Notes: a model not told the origin generated them from the letters alone. A stretch of DNA of 39,030 nucleotides from an uncultured Rubrobacteraceae bacterium (GCA_902806095.1 CADCVF010000038.1:1-39030), one strand, 5' to 3'. Shown: positions 16,123-24,834, counted from the stretch's first letter. A program made the numbers and translations.

Positions 16123-16503
16123 CTACGTCAACAGCACATAGATGATGAATACTGTGGCAAAAGCCAGACTACCGGTGACTATTATCAGGTAGGCTGCCGC
16201 CGAAGGGACGAACTCGCCCGTCGAGATCCTGCGCCGGTTACGGAGGAACTGGGTGGTGCCTAAGACGAGTGTGAGCGCCCCTAGCAGGGCCAGCGCCAGC
16301 CCGAAGAGTTCCGAGGCGTTCGTGGAGCCAACCTTCATGGAGGCATCCACGAGCGCCCCTGCCCTCTCGACGACGAGTCCTATCGAGATCAGGCTAATCC
16401 CCGTCCTCACCCATGACAGAAGCGTCCGCTCGTTCGCGAGGTGCTCCCTGATCTCGGTTCCGCCATGCTCCGGCGGGTCGCTGTGCTCGTTATGCGGTGG
16501 CAC
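16123..16503 (-). CDS. DUF202/YidH-family membrane protein
   Basis: A 126 aa inner-membrane protein with three predicted transmembrane segments (TGISLISIGLVVERAG, LFGLALALLGALTLVLGTTQ and YLIIVTGSLAFATVFIIYVL). The hallmark HLANERTLLSWVRTG precedes the first segment. Family function is unknown. The GTG at 16503 is preceded by AAGGAG, which rules out the longer upstream reading. Confidence 0.85.
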   Translation of the reverse strand: MPPHNEHSDPPEHGGTEIREHLANERTLLSWVRTGISLISIGLVVERAGALVDASMKVGSTNASELFGLALALLGALTLVLGTTQFLRNRRRISTGEFVPSAAAYLIIVTGSLAFATVFIIYVLLT

Positions 16504-16700
16504 TGTCTCTGATCTCCTTCTCGCTGGCGCAACGGCCACGCCGAAGATTACCTGTTGGAGCGCCTGAGAGATTGTTCGCCTCCCGGGATTCGGCTCCAGG
16601 GCCAAAGCTGGTATTGCAGATCTGGGGTAGCGTTTGCTGCATAATAGTTAGAGAATACGTCGAGGCATTCGGGGACAGGGGGAGCGAAGGGGACAGGCTG

Positions 16701-18008
16701 TTGGATCGACGGAGCGGGCTCGAGCAGGAATTCTTCCTGGTCGAGAACTCCGGGTGTCCGTCGGAGCGGGCCGACGAGTTCCTGGAGATCTGCCGCGAGG
16801 CGACCGGGGAGGAGTCGAGCGGTCCTGCGTGCTTCGCCCCCGAGTTCGTGTTGGGCCTGGTAGAGGTAAACACACCTCCGGTCGACACCCTCTATGACCT
16901 CGAGCGCGAGTACGCGCAGAACCTGCGGTTGGCCCTGCGCACGGCGCGATCTCTTGGCCTCAGGCTCTATCCGCTCGGCACTTATCCCTTGCCTCTGGAG
17001 CCCGCCGTCCGCGACGGGCTGGACTACAGGGTCCAGGTTAGCACGGTCGGCCCTGAGAGGTTCATGGATGCAGGGAGGTGCGCGGGCACGCACCTGCATC
17101 TGGAGGTGCAGGCAGGGACAGTCGATGAGGGAGCGGGCATCTCCGCCACCGCCTCCGACGCCGCACGGGAAGAAGTCTCGAACATCTACAACCTTGCGAC
17201 GGCCCTGGATCCCGCCCTGGTGGCCCTCACCCGCTCGTGCCCATATTTCGAGGGGCGGAAGACGGGGCTGGCCGTCCGCACGGTCCATTACAGGGGCAGC
17301 GCCATCTTCGGGTGGGAAGGAGTATATACGGACCTGCCCCAGGTCGGAGCGTTGCTACCCTACGCCGAAGACGCACAACACCTGATCCGTCAGCAGTTCG
17401 ACCGCTACAAGGCATGGCTCAGCGCTATGGACCAGGCCGGCGTACAGAGACGCCACTTCGCCGAGGCGGGCGGGGACCTGCTCAGGCCGGCCTGGAACCC
17501 CGTGCGTCTCAACCGCCAGGGAACGCTGGAGTTGCGCGGAATGGATAGCAACTACCCCGAGGTAACGCTGGCGGTGTCCGCCATTGTCCTCGGCGCCGCT
17601 GGCCGCACCAGGCGTGATGGCCTCGAAGTAGTGCCTGACGATAGGGTGCGCGCTTTCGAGGTCACGGGAGACGTGCTCAGGGTGCCGGGCTTCGGTAGTC
17701 TAGGCGGGGAACTGCTCCACGCGGCGGTAACCGGAGGAGCAGGCGACGAGACCGTAGCCACCTACCTGGACTCTATCCTGGAGTTCGCCGGGGTGGAGGA
17801 CGAAAGGCTAGCCGCCCTGTCTCGCCACCGCCGTAATACCGGCGTCTACCCAACCACCGAGGCCGCTATCCTCGAAGGCTACGACGGGCATCTCTCCGAA
17901 GACGAAGGTCTTCGACTGGTGCTCGAAGCCTGCGACGAGCTGGAGGCCCAGGTCTCGCACCTCAGCCGGTCTCATCGCCGGGAGGAAGAGCCGGCGGACC
18001 TCTCGTAG
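16701..18008 (+). CDS. glutamate-cysteine ligase family protein (GCS2-type)
   Basis: About 435 aa, related to the GCS2 family of ATP-dependent gamma-glutamyl-cysteine ligases. Motifs are GLEQEFFLV (ATP/metal-site Glu region), LVEVNTPPVDTLYDLE, the metal-binding CAGTHLHLEV and PAWNPVRLNRQGTLELRGMD. It could make gamma-glutamylcysteine for a low-molecular-weight thiol; no gshB partner is nearby, so the product is uncertain. The start is unsure: TTG 16701 behind AGGGGACAGG is chosen because conservation starts just after it, but the frame is open back to 16497. Confidence 0.75.
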   Translation: MDRRSGLEQEFFLVENSGCPSERADEFLEICREATGEESSGPACFAPEFVLGLVEVNTPPVDTLYDLEREYAQNLRLALRTARSLGLRLYPLGTYPLPLEPAVRDGLDYRVQVSTVGPERFMDAGRCAGTHLHLEVQAGTVDEGAGISATASDAAREEVSNIYNLATALDPALVALTRSCPYFEGRKTGLAVRTVHYRGSAIFGWEGVYTDLPQVGALLPYAEDAQHLIRQQFDRYKAWLSAMDQAGVQRRHFAEAGGDLLRPAWNPVRLNRQGTLELRGMDSNYPEVTLAVSAIVLGAAGRTRRDGLEVVPDDRVRAFEVTGDVLRVPGFGSLGGELLHAAVTGGAGDETVATYLDSILEFAGVEDERLAALSRHRRNTGVYPTTEAAILEGYDGHLSEDEGLRLVLEACDELEAQVSHLSRSHRREEEPADLS

Positions 18009-18027
18009 GAGCGATTTTCTGAAGTTC

Positions 18028-18048
18028 GCGGAAGCCTTCGCCTTCCGC
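18028..18048 (+). terminator. small hairpin after GCS2 gene
   Basis: A 7-bp stem GCGGAAG/CTTCCGC with a 7-base loop lies 20 bases after the stop. Weak, no T-tract. Confidence 0.4.
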
Positions 18049-18121
18049 AGTAGGCGGTCAGCTATCCCAGACAGAACCCGAACTGTATAGCGGGGTTTCA
18101 TCCCACGGGTATACTCGTCGC

Positions 18122-18613
18122 ATGGGCAAGGACCGCGCAGTATCAGGTATGGACTTTGGGGTGCGGGTCGCGGCGGTGATTGAGCGGGAGGGAGCCCTGC
18201 TCCTGGTGCGCCACCAGAAACCCGACAGGGACCCTTACTGGGTGCTCCCTGGAGGCAGGCTCGAGCCGGGCGAGACGATACCTGAGTGCGCAGGCCGCGA
18301 ACTCGCTGAGGAGACAGGCCTTACGGCCGACTTCTCCGGTGTCCTCTACGTGAGCGAGTTCATGAGGGAGGGGCGCCATACGATCGACGTCGTCGTCCGG
18401 ATGGACTTGCAAGGAGACGGGGAGGCGAGCCTCGGGAGCGACCCCGAGGTCGCGCCTGGCACCGAGCCGACCCTCACGGAAGTACGCTGGGTAAGCGTCG
18501 ATGAGCTGCCCGAGATCGAGCTTCTGCCGGCCTCCATAAAGGGAAGGCTACTGAGGGACGCCGGCGATGGCTGGAACCCGGAAAACGTCTACGTTGGAAG
18601 CATAGATGGCTGA
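18122..18613 (+). CDS. Nudix hydrolase
   Basis: A 163 aa Nudix protein that hydrolyses a nucleoside diphosphate linked to another moiety. The Nudix box is complete: LPGGRLEPGE followed by RELAEETGL, giving G-x5-E-x7-R-E-x2-E-E-x-G. The beta-strand before it is VAAVIEREGALLLVRHQKPD. Substrate unknown. TATACT lies 6 bases before the ATG at 18122, so the mRNA may be leaderless; ATG 18149 is an alternative start. It overlaps the next gene by 8 bases. Confidence 0.9.
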   Translation: MGKDRAVSGMDFGVRVAAVIEREGALLLVRHQKPDRDPYWVLPGGRLEPGETIPECAGRELAEETGLTADFSGVLYVSEFMREGRHTIDVVVRMDLQGDGEASLGSDPEVAPGTEPTLTEVRWVSVDELPEIELLPASIKGRLLRDAGDGWNPENVYVGSIDG

Positions 18614-19328
18614 CCCGCAGAGCACGTTGCTCTCCGTCGTTTTTTTGGACACGGCCGTCACGGGGGCCGTGATCGGGGGGTTCTGGCTGACTGTCTCGCT
18701 GCTGCGGAGCTTCGGCAAGAAGGTTGGTTACTCCCTGGCACCCCTTGGGTTCTCACGGCCTAAGGAAGGATTCCTGGCGGGGATCGGTGTCGGGATGGCA
18801 GTCGGCGTCGGTGCCGTACTCCTCAGCATGATAGTGACCCCGATCAGCGTCCTGGTCCTCGAACAGCTCGGCTATTCTACGGAGTCGACGGTCCAGCAGC
18901 CGTTTATGGAAGGGCTCGTTGGCTGGGTGCACGAGAGCCCTGGCGTGGCCGTACCGGCGATAGTCCTGGTCGTCGTACTTTTCGGCCCTGCCGTTGAGGA
19001 GCTGGTCTTCAGGGGCGTTGTCTTCAACGGCCTCTACCGGCTGGGGGCCCTGATCTCCACCAGGTACGTTGGGGCGGAGCATCCCAAAGGTCTCCCCAGC
19101 AAGACGATTTTCGTCTTCTCCGCATTAGCGTCTTCCCTACTCTTCGCCCTGCTGCACCTGGAACCGGTCCTCTTGCCGGTCCTCTTGATACTCGCGATAA
19201 CCCTGTGCGCGCTCTTCCAGCGGGCGGAGAGCCTCCTTCCCTCGTTCGTCGCCCACGCGACGTTCAACTCCTTCGCCGCCACCCTGATCATCCTCAGAGG
19301 GCTGAACGTGCTGAACTTTCCCAGCTGA
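18606..19328 (+). CDS. CPBP-family intramembrane glutamic endopeptidase
   Basis: A 240 aa polytopic membrane protein of the CPBP (CaaX protease/bacteriocin-processing, Abi) family. The catalytic motifs are present: EELVFRGVVFNGLYR (motif 1, Glu-Glu-x3-Arg), FALLHLEP (motif 2, Phe-x3-His) and HATFNS (motif 3). Hydrophobic segments run through the whole length. Target unknown; relatives act in prenyl-protein processing or self-immunity to bacteriocins. The ATG overlaps the Nudix stop, implying co-translation. Confidence 0.87.
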   Translation: MADPQSTLLSVVFLDTAVTGAVIGGFWLTVSLLRSFGKKVGYSLAPLGFSRPKEGFLAGIGVGMAVGVGAVLLSMIVTPISVLVLEQLGYSTESTVQQPFMEGLVGWVHESPGVAVPAIVLVVVLFGPAVEELVFRGVVFNGLYRLGALISTRYVGAEHPKGLPSKTIFVFSALASSLLFALLHLEPVLLPVLLILAITLCALFQRAESLLPSFVAHATFNSFAATLIILRGLNVLNFPS

Positions 19329-19329
19329 A

Positions 19330-19553
19330 GCAGCATTTCAGCTTGTCAGCACGCCGCCTTGCAGGCGGCTTGTCAGCATTTCAGCTTCTTAATTCGCGCT
19401 TATCGGCCGAATGCGCGAACCGCAGTGGGTTGATGTCTCTGCCAATCTCTCTGAAACAGTCTGCAGAGAGACTACGCCTCCTACAAACCGCGGCTGCAGG
19501 CTATGGGCGTCAGCTTTCAGCGAAACCAAGCTAAAATGCTGAAGTGCTGAAAT
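19330..19553. repeat. dispersed GCTGAAATGCTG repeat, copy 3
   Basis: CAGCATTTCAGCTTGTCAGC and a GCCGCC-TTGCA-GGCGGC hairpin open the block; GCTGAAGTGCTGAAATGCTT closes it. The middle (CGAATGCGCG..CGCAGT..CTCTGCC) matches 14368-14403. GTCTCTGCC and GCAGAGAGAC can pair, so an RNA from here would be structured. It fills the gap between two convergent genes. Confidence 0.65.
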
Positions 19554-19589
19554 GCTTGCAAAGGGGTTTTCAACCCCTTTGCAAGCATT
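19551..19589. terminator. bidirectional hairpin between convergent genes
   Basis: An 18-bp perfect stem (19551-19568 with 19572-19589) with a TTC loop separates the CPBP gene from the citrate synthase gene and runs into the latter's stop codon. Confidence 0.7.
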
Positions 19590-20814
19590 AGCGTTCATCG
19601 GGTTTCCGGTGCGGTTGTTCTCCGACGTAGCGGGCCCTTGGACGTATAAGGGAGCCGCTCCTGTACTGCTCTATGGCGTGGCCGATCCAACCGACGGTCC
19701 TGCCGAGGGCAAAGAGCGCGATGGCCCCGCCAGGCGGCAACTCTAGCGCCCGAGCTACCGTCGCCAGGGCGAAGTCCACATTGGGGCGCTCGCCCATCAA
19801 ATGCAGCATCTCTCCGGCAACGGTACCGGGGAGCGCGACGGCGATGCTCTCAGGATACGCTCCGGCCACCAGGCGAAGCAGACCGGCACCGCGGGGATCT
19901 CCTTCGGGATACAGCGAGTGCCCGAAACCGGGGATACGCTCCCCCCGCCTGAGGCGGCCTGAGATCACCGCCCGCGCGTCCCCTACACCCTCAACTTCCC
20001 GCAGGAAGGCCTCGACGAGCTCGATCTCACCACCGTGCTTGACGCCCCCGAGCGCCGCGAGCCCGGCCAGAACAACAGCATAAGGTGTGGCCTCGGACGA
20101 AGCAACACACCTCGCGGCGAAGGTCGAGACGGGCAACTCGTGATCCACACAATAGACGAGCGCGGATTCGAGAAGGTCGGCAGACCCCGGATCCGCTGGA
20201 CTCCAGCCGCGCTGGAGCGTCTCTGCCAGCCCCGGAGCGTACTCTCCGGCGGCCATCTCCGTCATCAGGCGCAGTATCCTCGCGCCTGTGCGCGCGACGC
20301 CGGGAGGACGCAGGTCGTAGGCGGCCGGGTCTTCGGCGGCTGCCACAGGGAGCAGGACCTGAAAGACCTCGACGGGCGTTAGTCCGGCCACGTTCCCCAT
20401 AACGGTACTGATGCGCCGAGAGGGCATGCACGGCTCGGGCGGGAAGAGCGCCGGAGCCATCGCTTCGTCACCCGTCCAGATGAGAGCCGCCACCTCCTCG
20501 ATCGTGCTCTCCCCGGCGAGCGTCACGACGTCGCGCCCCCTGTAGTACAGCCCGCCACCGTCGATCAGGGTGATCCCCGACTCCAGCACAGGCGTCCCCC
20601 AGTGCATGGCACCTTCCACAACCCCGTCAGGGTCCCTCCTGCGTTGCTTCCGCTCCTTGAGCCTCCTAACGTCCTCGGCCCGATAACGCCTGTTGCGCCT
20701 CCCCCCCACCGCCTCCGACCGTACCATCCCCCTGCTCACGTACGCGTACAACGTCGCCACGCTGATCCCCAACTCCTCCGCAGCCCGCCGGGCACTAATA
20801 TACCGCTCCTCCAT
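19588..20814 (-). CDS. citrate synthase-family protein with N-terminal helix-turn-helix
   Basis: A 408 aa fusion. Residues 1-60 form an excisionase/MerR-like DNA-binding domain (ISARRAAEELGISVATLYAY, then RRNRRYRAEDVRRLKERK). The rest is a citrate synthase fold with catalytic-type residues: His in GGVKHGGE, His in IPGFGHSLYP and Asp in RPNVDFALAT. ATG 20814 has AAGGAGAT upstream, which excludes an earlier start. The catalytic domain is somewhat divergent. It may be a metabolite-sensing regulator, an enzyme, or both. It is divergent from a second citrate synthase across an AT-rich palindrome, which would suit autoregulation and control of the neighbour. Confidence 0.85.
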   Translation of the reverse strand: MEERYISARRAAEELGISVATLYAYVSRGMVRSEAVGGRRNRRYRAEDVRRLKERKQRRRDPDGVVEGAMHWGTPVLESGITLIDGGGLYYRGRDVVTLAGESTIEEVAALIWTGDEAMAPALFPPEPCMPSRRISTVMGNVAGLTPVEVFQVLLPVAAAEDPAAYDLRPPGVARTGARILRLMTEMAAGEYAPGLAETLQRGWSPADPGSADLLESALVYCVDHELPVSTFAARCVASSEATPYAVVLAGLAALGGVKHGGEIELVEAFLREVEGVGDARAVISGRLRRGERIPGFGHSLYPEGDPRGAGLLRLVAGAYPESIAVALPGTVAGEMLHLMGERPNVDFALATVARALELPPGGAIALFALGRTVGWIGHAIEQYRSGSLIRPRARYVGEQPHRKPDER

Positions 20815-20867
20815 GCAATCATCTCCTTCACCGGGTGCACCACCACACACCCATAATCCTACTATAT

Positions 20868-20915
20868 ATTGATTAACAAATCAATATTGATACATATTTC
20901 GTAGAGGGTTACGAT
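20868..20915. promoter_or_regulatory. palindromic operator and divergent promoters
   Basis: ATTGATT-AACA-AATCAAT (20868-20885) is a perfect 7-bp dyad, followed by another ATTGAT. For the plus gene, TTGATA (20887-20892), 17 bases and TACGAT (20910-20915) look like a promoter. On the minus strand TTGATT, 17 bases and TAGGAT overlap the dyad. The local AT content stands out in a GC-rich region. Confidence 0.65.
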
Positions 20916-20966
20916 TGACAACTACGACAATAGCCTGGAGATCCGGGTCGGACTGAAAGGACGAGC

Positions 20967-22097
20967 ATGGGCGAGAGTTCTAGGACGGGGTTCGTTGCGG
21001 GGCTCGAGGATGTGGTGGCTGCCGAGACTTATTTGAGCGGTGTGGACGGTGAGGCTGGGGAGTTGACGATCGCGGGTTTCCCGGTCGAGGAGTTGGCGGG
21101 ACGAGCTTCTTTCGAAGAGACCGTCTACCTGCTCTGGCACGATGTCTTGCCTGATCCCGATCAGCTCGCGGATTTTCGGGAGGAGCTCGCTGGAAGGCGT
21201 GAGCTTTCGCGGGCTACGTTGGACCTGTTGCGGGCCGTGGTTGCGGAGAAGGTGCCGGTGATGGATGCGCTGCGTATGGCTGCCGGCACCGTGAGCCCGG
21301 GCACGGACGAAGTGGAGGCGATGGCGCTGGTGGCGAGTCTACCCACCATTGTGGCGGCATACTCGCGGATGCTCGAGGGTGAGGAGCCTGTGGACCCTGA
21401 TCCTGAGCTTGGCCATGCGGCCAACTACCTGTACATGCTCACGGGCGAAGTGCCTGGTGCAGAGTTTACGCGGGCCCTCGAGACCTACCTCAACGCCGTG
21501 TCCGACCACGGCATGAACGCCTCCACGTTCGTCGCGAGGGTAATCGTCTCGACCCGCTCGGATTTCGTCTCCGCTGTGGTCGGAGCTATAGGGTCCCTCA
21601 AGGGGCCGTTACACGGTGGCGCGCCAGGTCCTGCGCTGGACGTGGTGTTCGAGATCGGAGATGTGAGCAAGGCCGAGGCGTACCTGCGGGAGAAACTCGG
21701 GCGCGGCGAGCGGCTAATGGGCTTCGGGCACAGGATCTACCGCGTGCGCGACCCTAGGGCGGACGTGCTCGCCGCCGCTGCCGAGCGCCTTTACACCACC
21801 GACGGGGACAGGGAGCTCTACGATCTGGCGCTAGGAGTCGAGCAGACTGCGCTACGGCTGCTCGCCGAGCACAAGCCCGGCAGGAACCTGCAGACCAACG
21901 TCGAGTTCTACACGGCGCTGTTGCTACACGGGCTCGGGTTACCCACGCAGCTCTTCACCCCGACCTTCGCGGCGGGGAGGGTTGCCGGGTGGACGGCGCA
22001 TTGCTCCGAACAGCGGGCGCTGGACCGCCTGATCAGGCCGCAGTCCGTGTACGTGGGGAGCGAGGACAGAACCTGGGTGCCCCTCGAAGAACGGTAG
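20967..22097 (+). CDS. citrate (or 2-methylcitrate) synthase
   Basis: A 376 aa type-I-length citrate synthase that condenses acetyl-CoA (or propionyl-CoA) with oxaloacetate. Active-site His are in LKGPLHGGAPG and LMGFGHRIYRV, and the arginine-containing C-terminus (AALDRLIRPQSVYVG-type) is present. The third catalytic position reads NVEFYTALLL, Glu where the textbook Asp occurs. The ATG follows GAAAGGACGAGC. Both a TCA-cycle role and a methylcitrate role are possible; no prpB or prpD is nearby. It is divergently paired with the HTH-citrate synthase gene. Confidence 0.88.
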   Translation: MGESSRTGFVAGLEDVVAAETYLSGVDGEAGELTIAGFPVEELAGRASFEETVYLLWHDVLPDPDQLADFREELAGRRELSRATLDLLRAVVAEKVPVMDALRMAAGTVSPGTDEVEAMALVASLPTIVAAYSRMLEGEEPVDPDPELGHAANYLYMLTGEVPGAEFTRALETYLNAVSDHGMNASTFVARVIVSTRSDFVSAVVGAIGSLKGPLHGGAPGPALDVVFEIGDVSKAEAYLREKLGRGERLMGFGHRIYRVRDPRADVLAAAAERLYTTDGDRELYDLALGVEQTALRLLAEHKPGRNLQTNVEFYTALLLHGLGLPTQLFTPTFAAGRVAGWTAHCSEQRALDRLIRPQSVYVGSEDRTWVPLEER

Positions 22098-22107
22098 TGC
22101 GGAGAGA

Positions 22108-22139
22108 TACGAAAAACGACCCCCGGAGAGATCCGGGGG
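22108..22139 (-). terminator. intrinsic terminator, minus strand
   Basis: Read on the minus strand, CCCCCGGA-TCTC-TCCGGGGG (22139-22120) is followed by TCGTTTTTCG, a hairpin plus T5. It lies about 250 bases beyond the cinA stop, implying a long structured 3' untranslated region. The same hairpin also follows the plus-strand citrate synthase. Confidence 0.65.
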
Positions 22140-22386
22140 CCGTACCCTTCTGAGTGTTACGCAGGTATCCCGTTTTTCAGCACGTCCGCCTTCACGACAT
22201 GGGAGGCGGATAAAGTAACCCAGGATCCCGCCGGGTGTTTTGGTGGGCCTAGGTCAGAGCCACCTCTCCCAGAAGATACCCGCGACTACTACTCGATGCG
22301 TCTATCTGGATCACCTCCTCTCGCGTGCCTTCAACTCCGCGAAGTTTACTACCGCGTGTCGTATCCAGCAAGGGTGCTCCCGAAGA

Positions 22387-23649
22387 TTAATTCTCTTCCA
22401 GGCGAAGCCTCATGAGGTCGAAGGCCCTGTTCGCGCTCCGCTCGCGGATCGAGTCCCTGGAGCGAGCCCACGCTGTGAGGTCGAGTTTCTCCGCGAACGT
22501 GGCTTCTGAATCAGAGATCCCTACAAAGACGAGACCGACGGGTTTCTCCTCCGTCCCGCCGTCGGGACCTGCTATTCCGGTGACCGAGAGCCCGTAGTCG
22601 GCGCCTGAGACCCTGCGCGCGCCCTCGGCCATCCCGCGCGCCACGGGCTCTGAGACGGCGCCGTGGTCCACGATCATGGCGTGCGGTACCCCCAGCAGGT
22701 GTTCCTTGGACTCGTTGGAGTAGGTAACGAATCCCTCACCGAAGTATGCAGAGGATCCCGGCATGTCCGTCAGGCGCTTGGCGAGGAGGCCTCCCGTGCA
22801 GCTCTCTGCGAGGGTCAGGGTTGCGCCCCGCTCCTGGAGCAGGCGTCCGACCGCACCTTCGAGGGTCTCGTCGTCCTCGCCGAAGTAGTAATCGCCGAGG
22901 CGGGCGATGACCTCCTTTTCGACCGGCGCTATCTTCTCCTGCGCCTCCCTCTCGGTGGCGGCCCTGGTCGTGATACGCAGCCGCACCCTGCCCTGGCCCG
23001 CCAGTGGGGCGACCGTGGGATCGGTGGCGTCGAGGAACTCCTGGACCTTCTCCACCAGCGCGGACTCCCCGATGCCAGCGAAGTGGAGGGTCTTGGAGAC
23101 GATGGAGCCCTCGCTGCGGGCCCGGATCAGGGGCTCGAGTGTCGCGTCGAACATGCTCTTCATCTCCGTGGGCACCCCAGGGAGCGTGGCGAACAGAGTT
23201 CCCTCCCATTCCACGAGCGCCCCCATCGCCGTCCCGACCGGGTTGGGGATGAGTTGCGTTCCTTCGGGGAAGAGAGCCTGCTTGTAGTTGTTGGCTGTCG
23301 GCGTGCGGCCGAACCTCTCGAACATCGTGTCAACGTGTTCCCTGGCCTCCTGGTACTCGACCATCTCGCGGCCCGTCAGGGTCGAGAGGCAGGCGTTGGT
23401 AAGGTCGTCCGAGGTTGGACCGAGTCCTCCCGTCGTTACGACCAGGTCGGATCTGGAGGCGGCCTCGCGCAGGGCGGCGACGATCCTTTCTGAGTTGTCC
23501 CCGACGGTGGTGTGGCGGTAGATCCCCACCCCGAGCGCGGCGAGACGCTGGCTGATCCAGACCGTGTTCGTATCAACGAGGTCGCCGAGGAGCATCTCGG
23601 TCCCCACGGTCACTATCTCGGCTCTCTCTATGTTTTTTTCATCATGCAC
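22387..23649 (-). CDS. cinA: CinA-family protein (nicotinamide-nucleotide amidase)
   Basis: A full-length CinA (420 aa). The N-terminal MoaB/MogA-like domain ([42 protein letters not shown]) is a putative ADP-ribose/NAD-related pyrophosphatase. The C-terminal PncC-type amidase ([31 protein letters not shown]) deamidates nicotinamide mononucleotide in pyridine-nucleotide salvage. The GTG at 23649 is 6 bases behind a TAGAAT box with no Shine-Dalgarno. It shares this promoter core with the divergent yqeK. Confidence 0.93.
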   Translation of the reverse strand: MHDEKNIERAEIVTVGTEMLLGDLVDTNTVWISQRLAALGVGIYRHTTVGDNSERIVAALREAASRSDLVVTTGGLGPTSDDLTNACLSTLTGREMVEYQEAREHVDTMFERFGRTPTANNYKQALFPEGTQLIPNPVGTAMGALVEWEGTLFATLPGVPTEMKSMFDATLEPLIRARSEGSIVSKTLHFAGIGESALVEKVQEFLDATDPTVAPLAGQGRVRLRITTRAATEREAQEKIAPVEKEVIARLGDYYFGEDDETLEGAVGRLLQERGATLTLAESCTGGLLAKRLTDMPGSSAYFGEGFVTYSNESKEHLLGVPHAMIVDHGAVSEPVARGMAEGARRVSGADYGLSVTGIAGPDGGTEEKPVGLVFVGISDSEATFAEKLDLTAWARSRDSIRERSANRAFDLMRLRLEEN

Positions 23650-23655
23650 GCAGGT

Positions 23656-23665
23656 ATTCTACAAT
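23656..23665. promoter_or_regulatory. overlapping divergent -10 boxes for cinA and yqeK
   Basis: ATTCTACAAT contains TACAAT for the plus strand (23660-23665, 7 bases before the yqeK ATG) and TAGAAT for the minus strand (23661-23656, 6 bases before the cinA GTG). The two promoters should compete physically. The -35 regions are weak. Confidence 0.6.
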
Positions 23666-23672
23666 CCGCCGG

Positions 23673-24287
23673 ATGGATGACCATGCGAAAACCCACACGC
23701 TCCTCGAAGAGGCCGACGCCTTCGCCCGTTGCCGGCTCTCGAAGGAGCGCTACGAACACACCCTGAGGGTGGCCGACACCGCCGAGGGTCTGGCGCTGGC
23801 CCACGGTATCGATGCGGGCAAGGTGCGACTGGCCGCCCTGCTGCACGACGCCGCCAGGGAGACCGGGCCCGAGGAATTCCTGAAGCTGGCCGATAAATGG
23901 CGCCTCGAGGTGGGAGATCCGGAGCGGCAGAGCCCGAAGCTCCTGCACGGGCCCGTTGCCGCCGAGCTGGCAAGGCGCGAGCTTGGCGTCGATGACGGTG
24001 AGGTTCTGGAGGCAGTCATGGCACACACGACGGGGAAGCCGGAGATTGGGCCGCTCGCGCTCGTCCTTTACGTCGCCGACAAGATCGAACCAGCCCGCGA
24101 CTACCCGAGCGTGGAACGCCTGCGCCGCCTGGCCAGCGAGGATCTCAATGAGGCCGCTGCGGAGTCGTTGCGGCGTGCCATAGCCCACAACGAAGAGCGA
24201 GGGAAGGCCACGCACCCTGCGAGCAGAAAGATGCTAGATTGGCTGGAGGCCAATAGCACCGCGCAATCCCGGATAGAGCAGGAGTAG
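23673..24287 (+). CDS. yqeK: YqeK-like HD-domain hydrolase (symmetrical Ap4A hydrolase type)
   Basis: A 204 aa HD protein of the YqeK family, which cleaves diadenosine tetraphosphate to two ADP. The metal site reads YEHTLRVADTAEG, ALLHDAARE, LHGPVAAELA, VMAHTTGKPE and VLYVADKIEPARDYP, all the expected motifs. In many genomes yqeK neighbours nadD and rsfS; here it is divergent from cinA instead. A leaderless start is likely. Its last 54 bases overlap the end of the convergent YdjM-like gene. Confidence 0.88.
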   Translation: MDDHAKTHTLLEEADAFARCRLSKERYEHTLRVADTAEGLALAHGIDAGKVRLAALLHDAARETGPEEFLKLADKWRLEVGDPERQSPKLLHGPVAAELARRELGVDDGEVLEAVMAHTTGKPEIGPLALVLYVADKIEPARDYPSVERLRRLASEDLNEAAAESLRRAIAHNEERGKATHPASRKMLDWLEANSTAQSRIEQE

Positions 24288-24803
24288 GGCGTATAGCGTG
24301 AAGGCAAGTGCTACCAGGGCCACGGCTACCTCGACGGCGCCGCCGGATCTGACCCCACCAGGCAACAACCTGAACGGCTTCCCCACGGGCCAGAGGAGCG
24401 GCACGCCGCGGGCGTTGAGCGCGTCGGCGACGACGTGCGAGGCGTAGCCCGCGACGAGGGCGAGGACGAGGTTCGGTAAACCTCTCAACAGCAGCCAGAC
24501 CGTCAGTGAAAAGAAGAAAACACCTACCAGCGAATGGGTCAGGGTGCGGTGGCCGACAGTCCTGACGAGCAGGAAAGACGTCGTCCTCAAGGCCCAGCTT
24601 AGGGGCCGGCTCAGGAGGTTGAGAGTAGGGTTTTTCATCCGGCTCAGACCGTTGCCCAGGGTGCTGCGCGGATTGTCGACGTCGGGCAGCCAGGCCGCGG
24701 CGACGGCGGCGGGGTAGACGTATGCTGGCGGTTCGGCCCCTGTGACGAGCGCGGCGCCGGCCAGGGCCGCGACCCCGAAGACGGCGTGCGTGGTCGCATT
24801 CAA
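24234..24803 (-). CDS. YdjM/DUF457-type membrane metal-dependent hydrolase
   Basis: About 189 aa with four or so hydrophobic segments. The family signature is visible: NATTHAVFGVAALAGAAL at the N-terminus, AAWLPDVDNPRSTLG (Asp-x-Asp) and VGHRTLTHSLVGVFFFS (His-Arg-x2-Thr-His). The TTG at 24803, 31 bases after the dut stop, is chosen because conservation starts there; the frame upstream is antisense-like and overlaps dut. Family members are inner-membrane proteins of unclear substrate, sometimes LexA-controlled. The gene overlaps yqeK tail to tail. Confidence 0.78.
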   Translation of the reverse strand: MNATTHAVFGVAALAGAALVTGAEPPAYVYPAAVAAAWLPDVDNPRSTLGNGLSRMKNPTLNLLSRPLSWALRTTSFLLVRTVGHRTLTHSLVGVFFFSLTVWLLLRGLPNLVLALVAGYASHVVADALNARGVPLLWPVGKPFRLLPGGVRSGGAVEVAVALVALAFTLYALLLLYPGLRGAIGLQPI

Positions 24804-24834
24804 TCCGGCCGCAGTCCAGCAACGAACCTCACGC

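Noticed and set aside
22140-22386. SRP RNA, tmRNA or a known riboswitch after cinA.
   Set aside because: The hallmark sequences of those RNAs are not present; only generic hairpins are seen.
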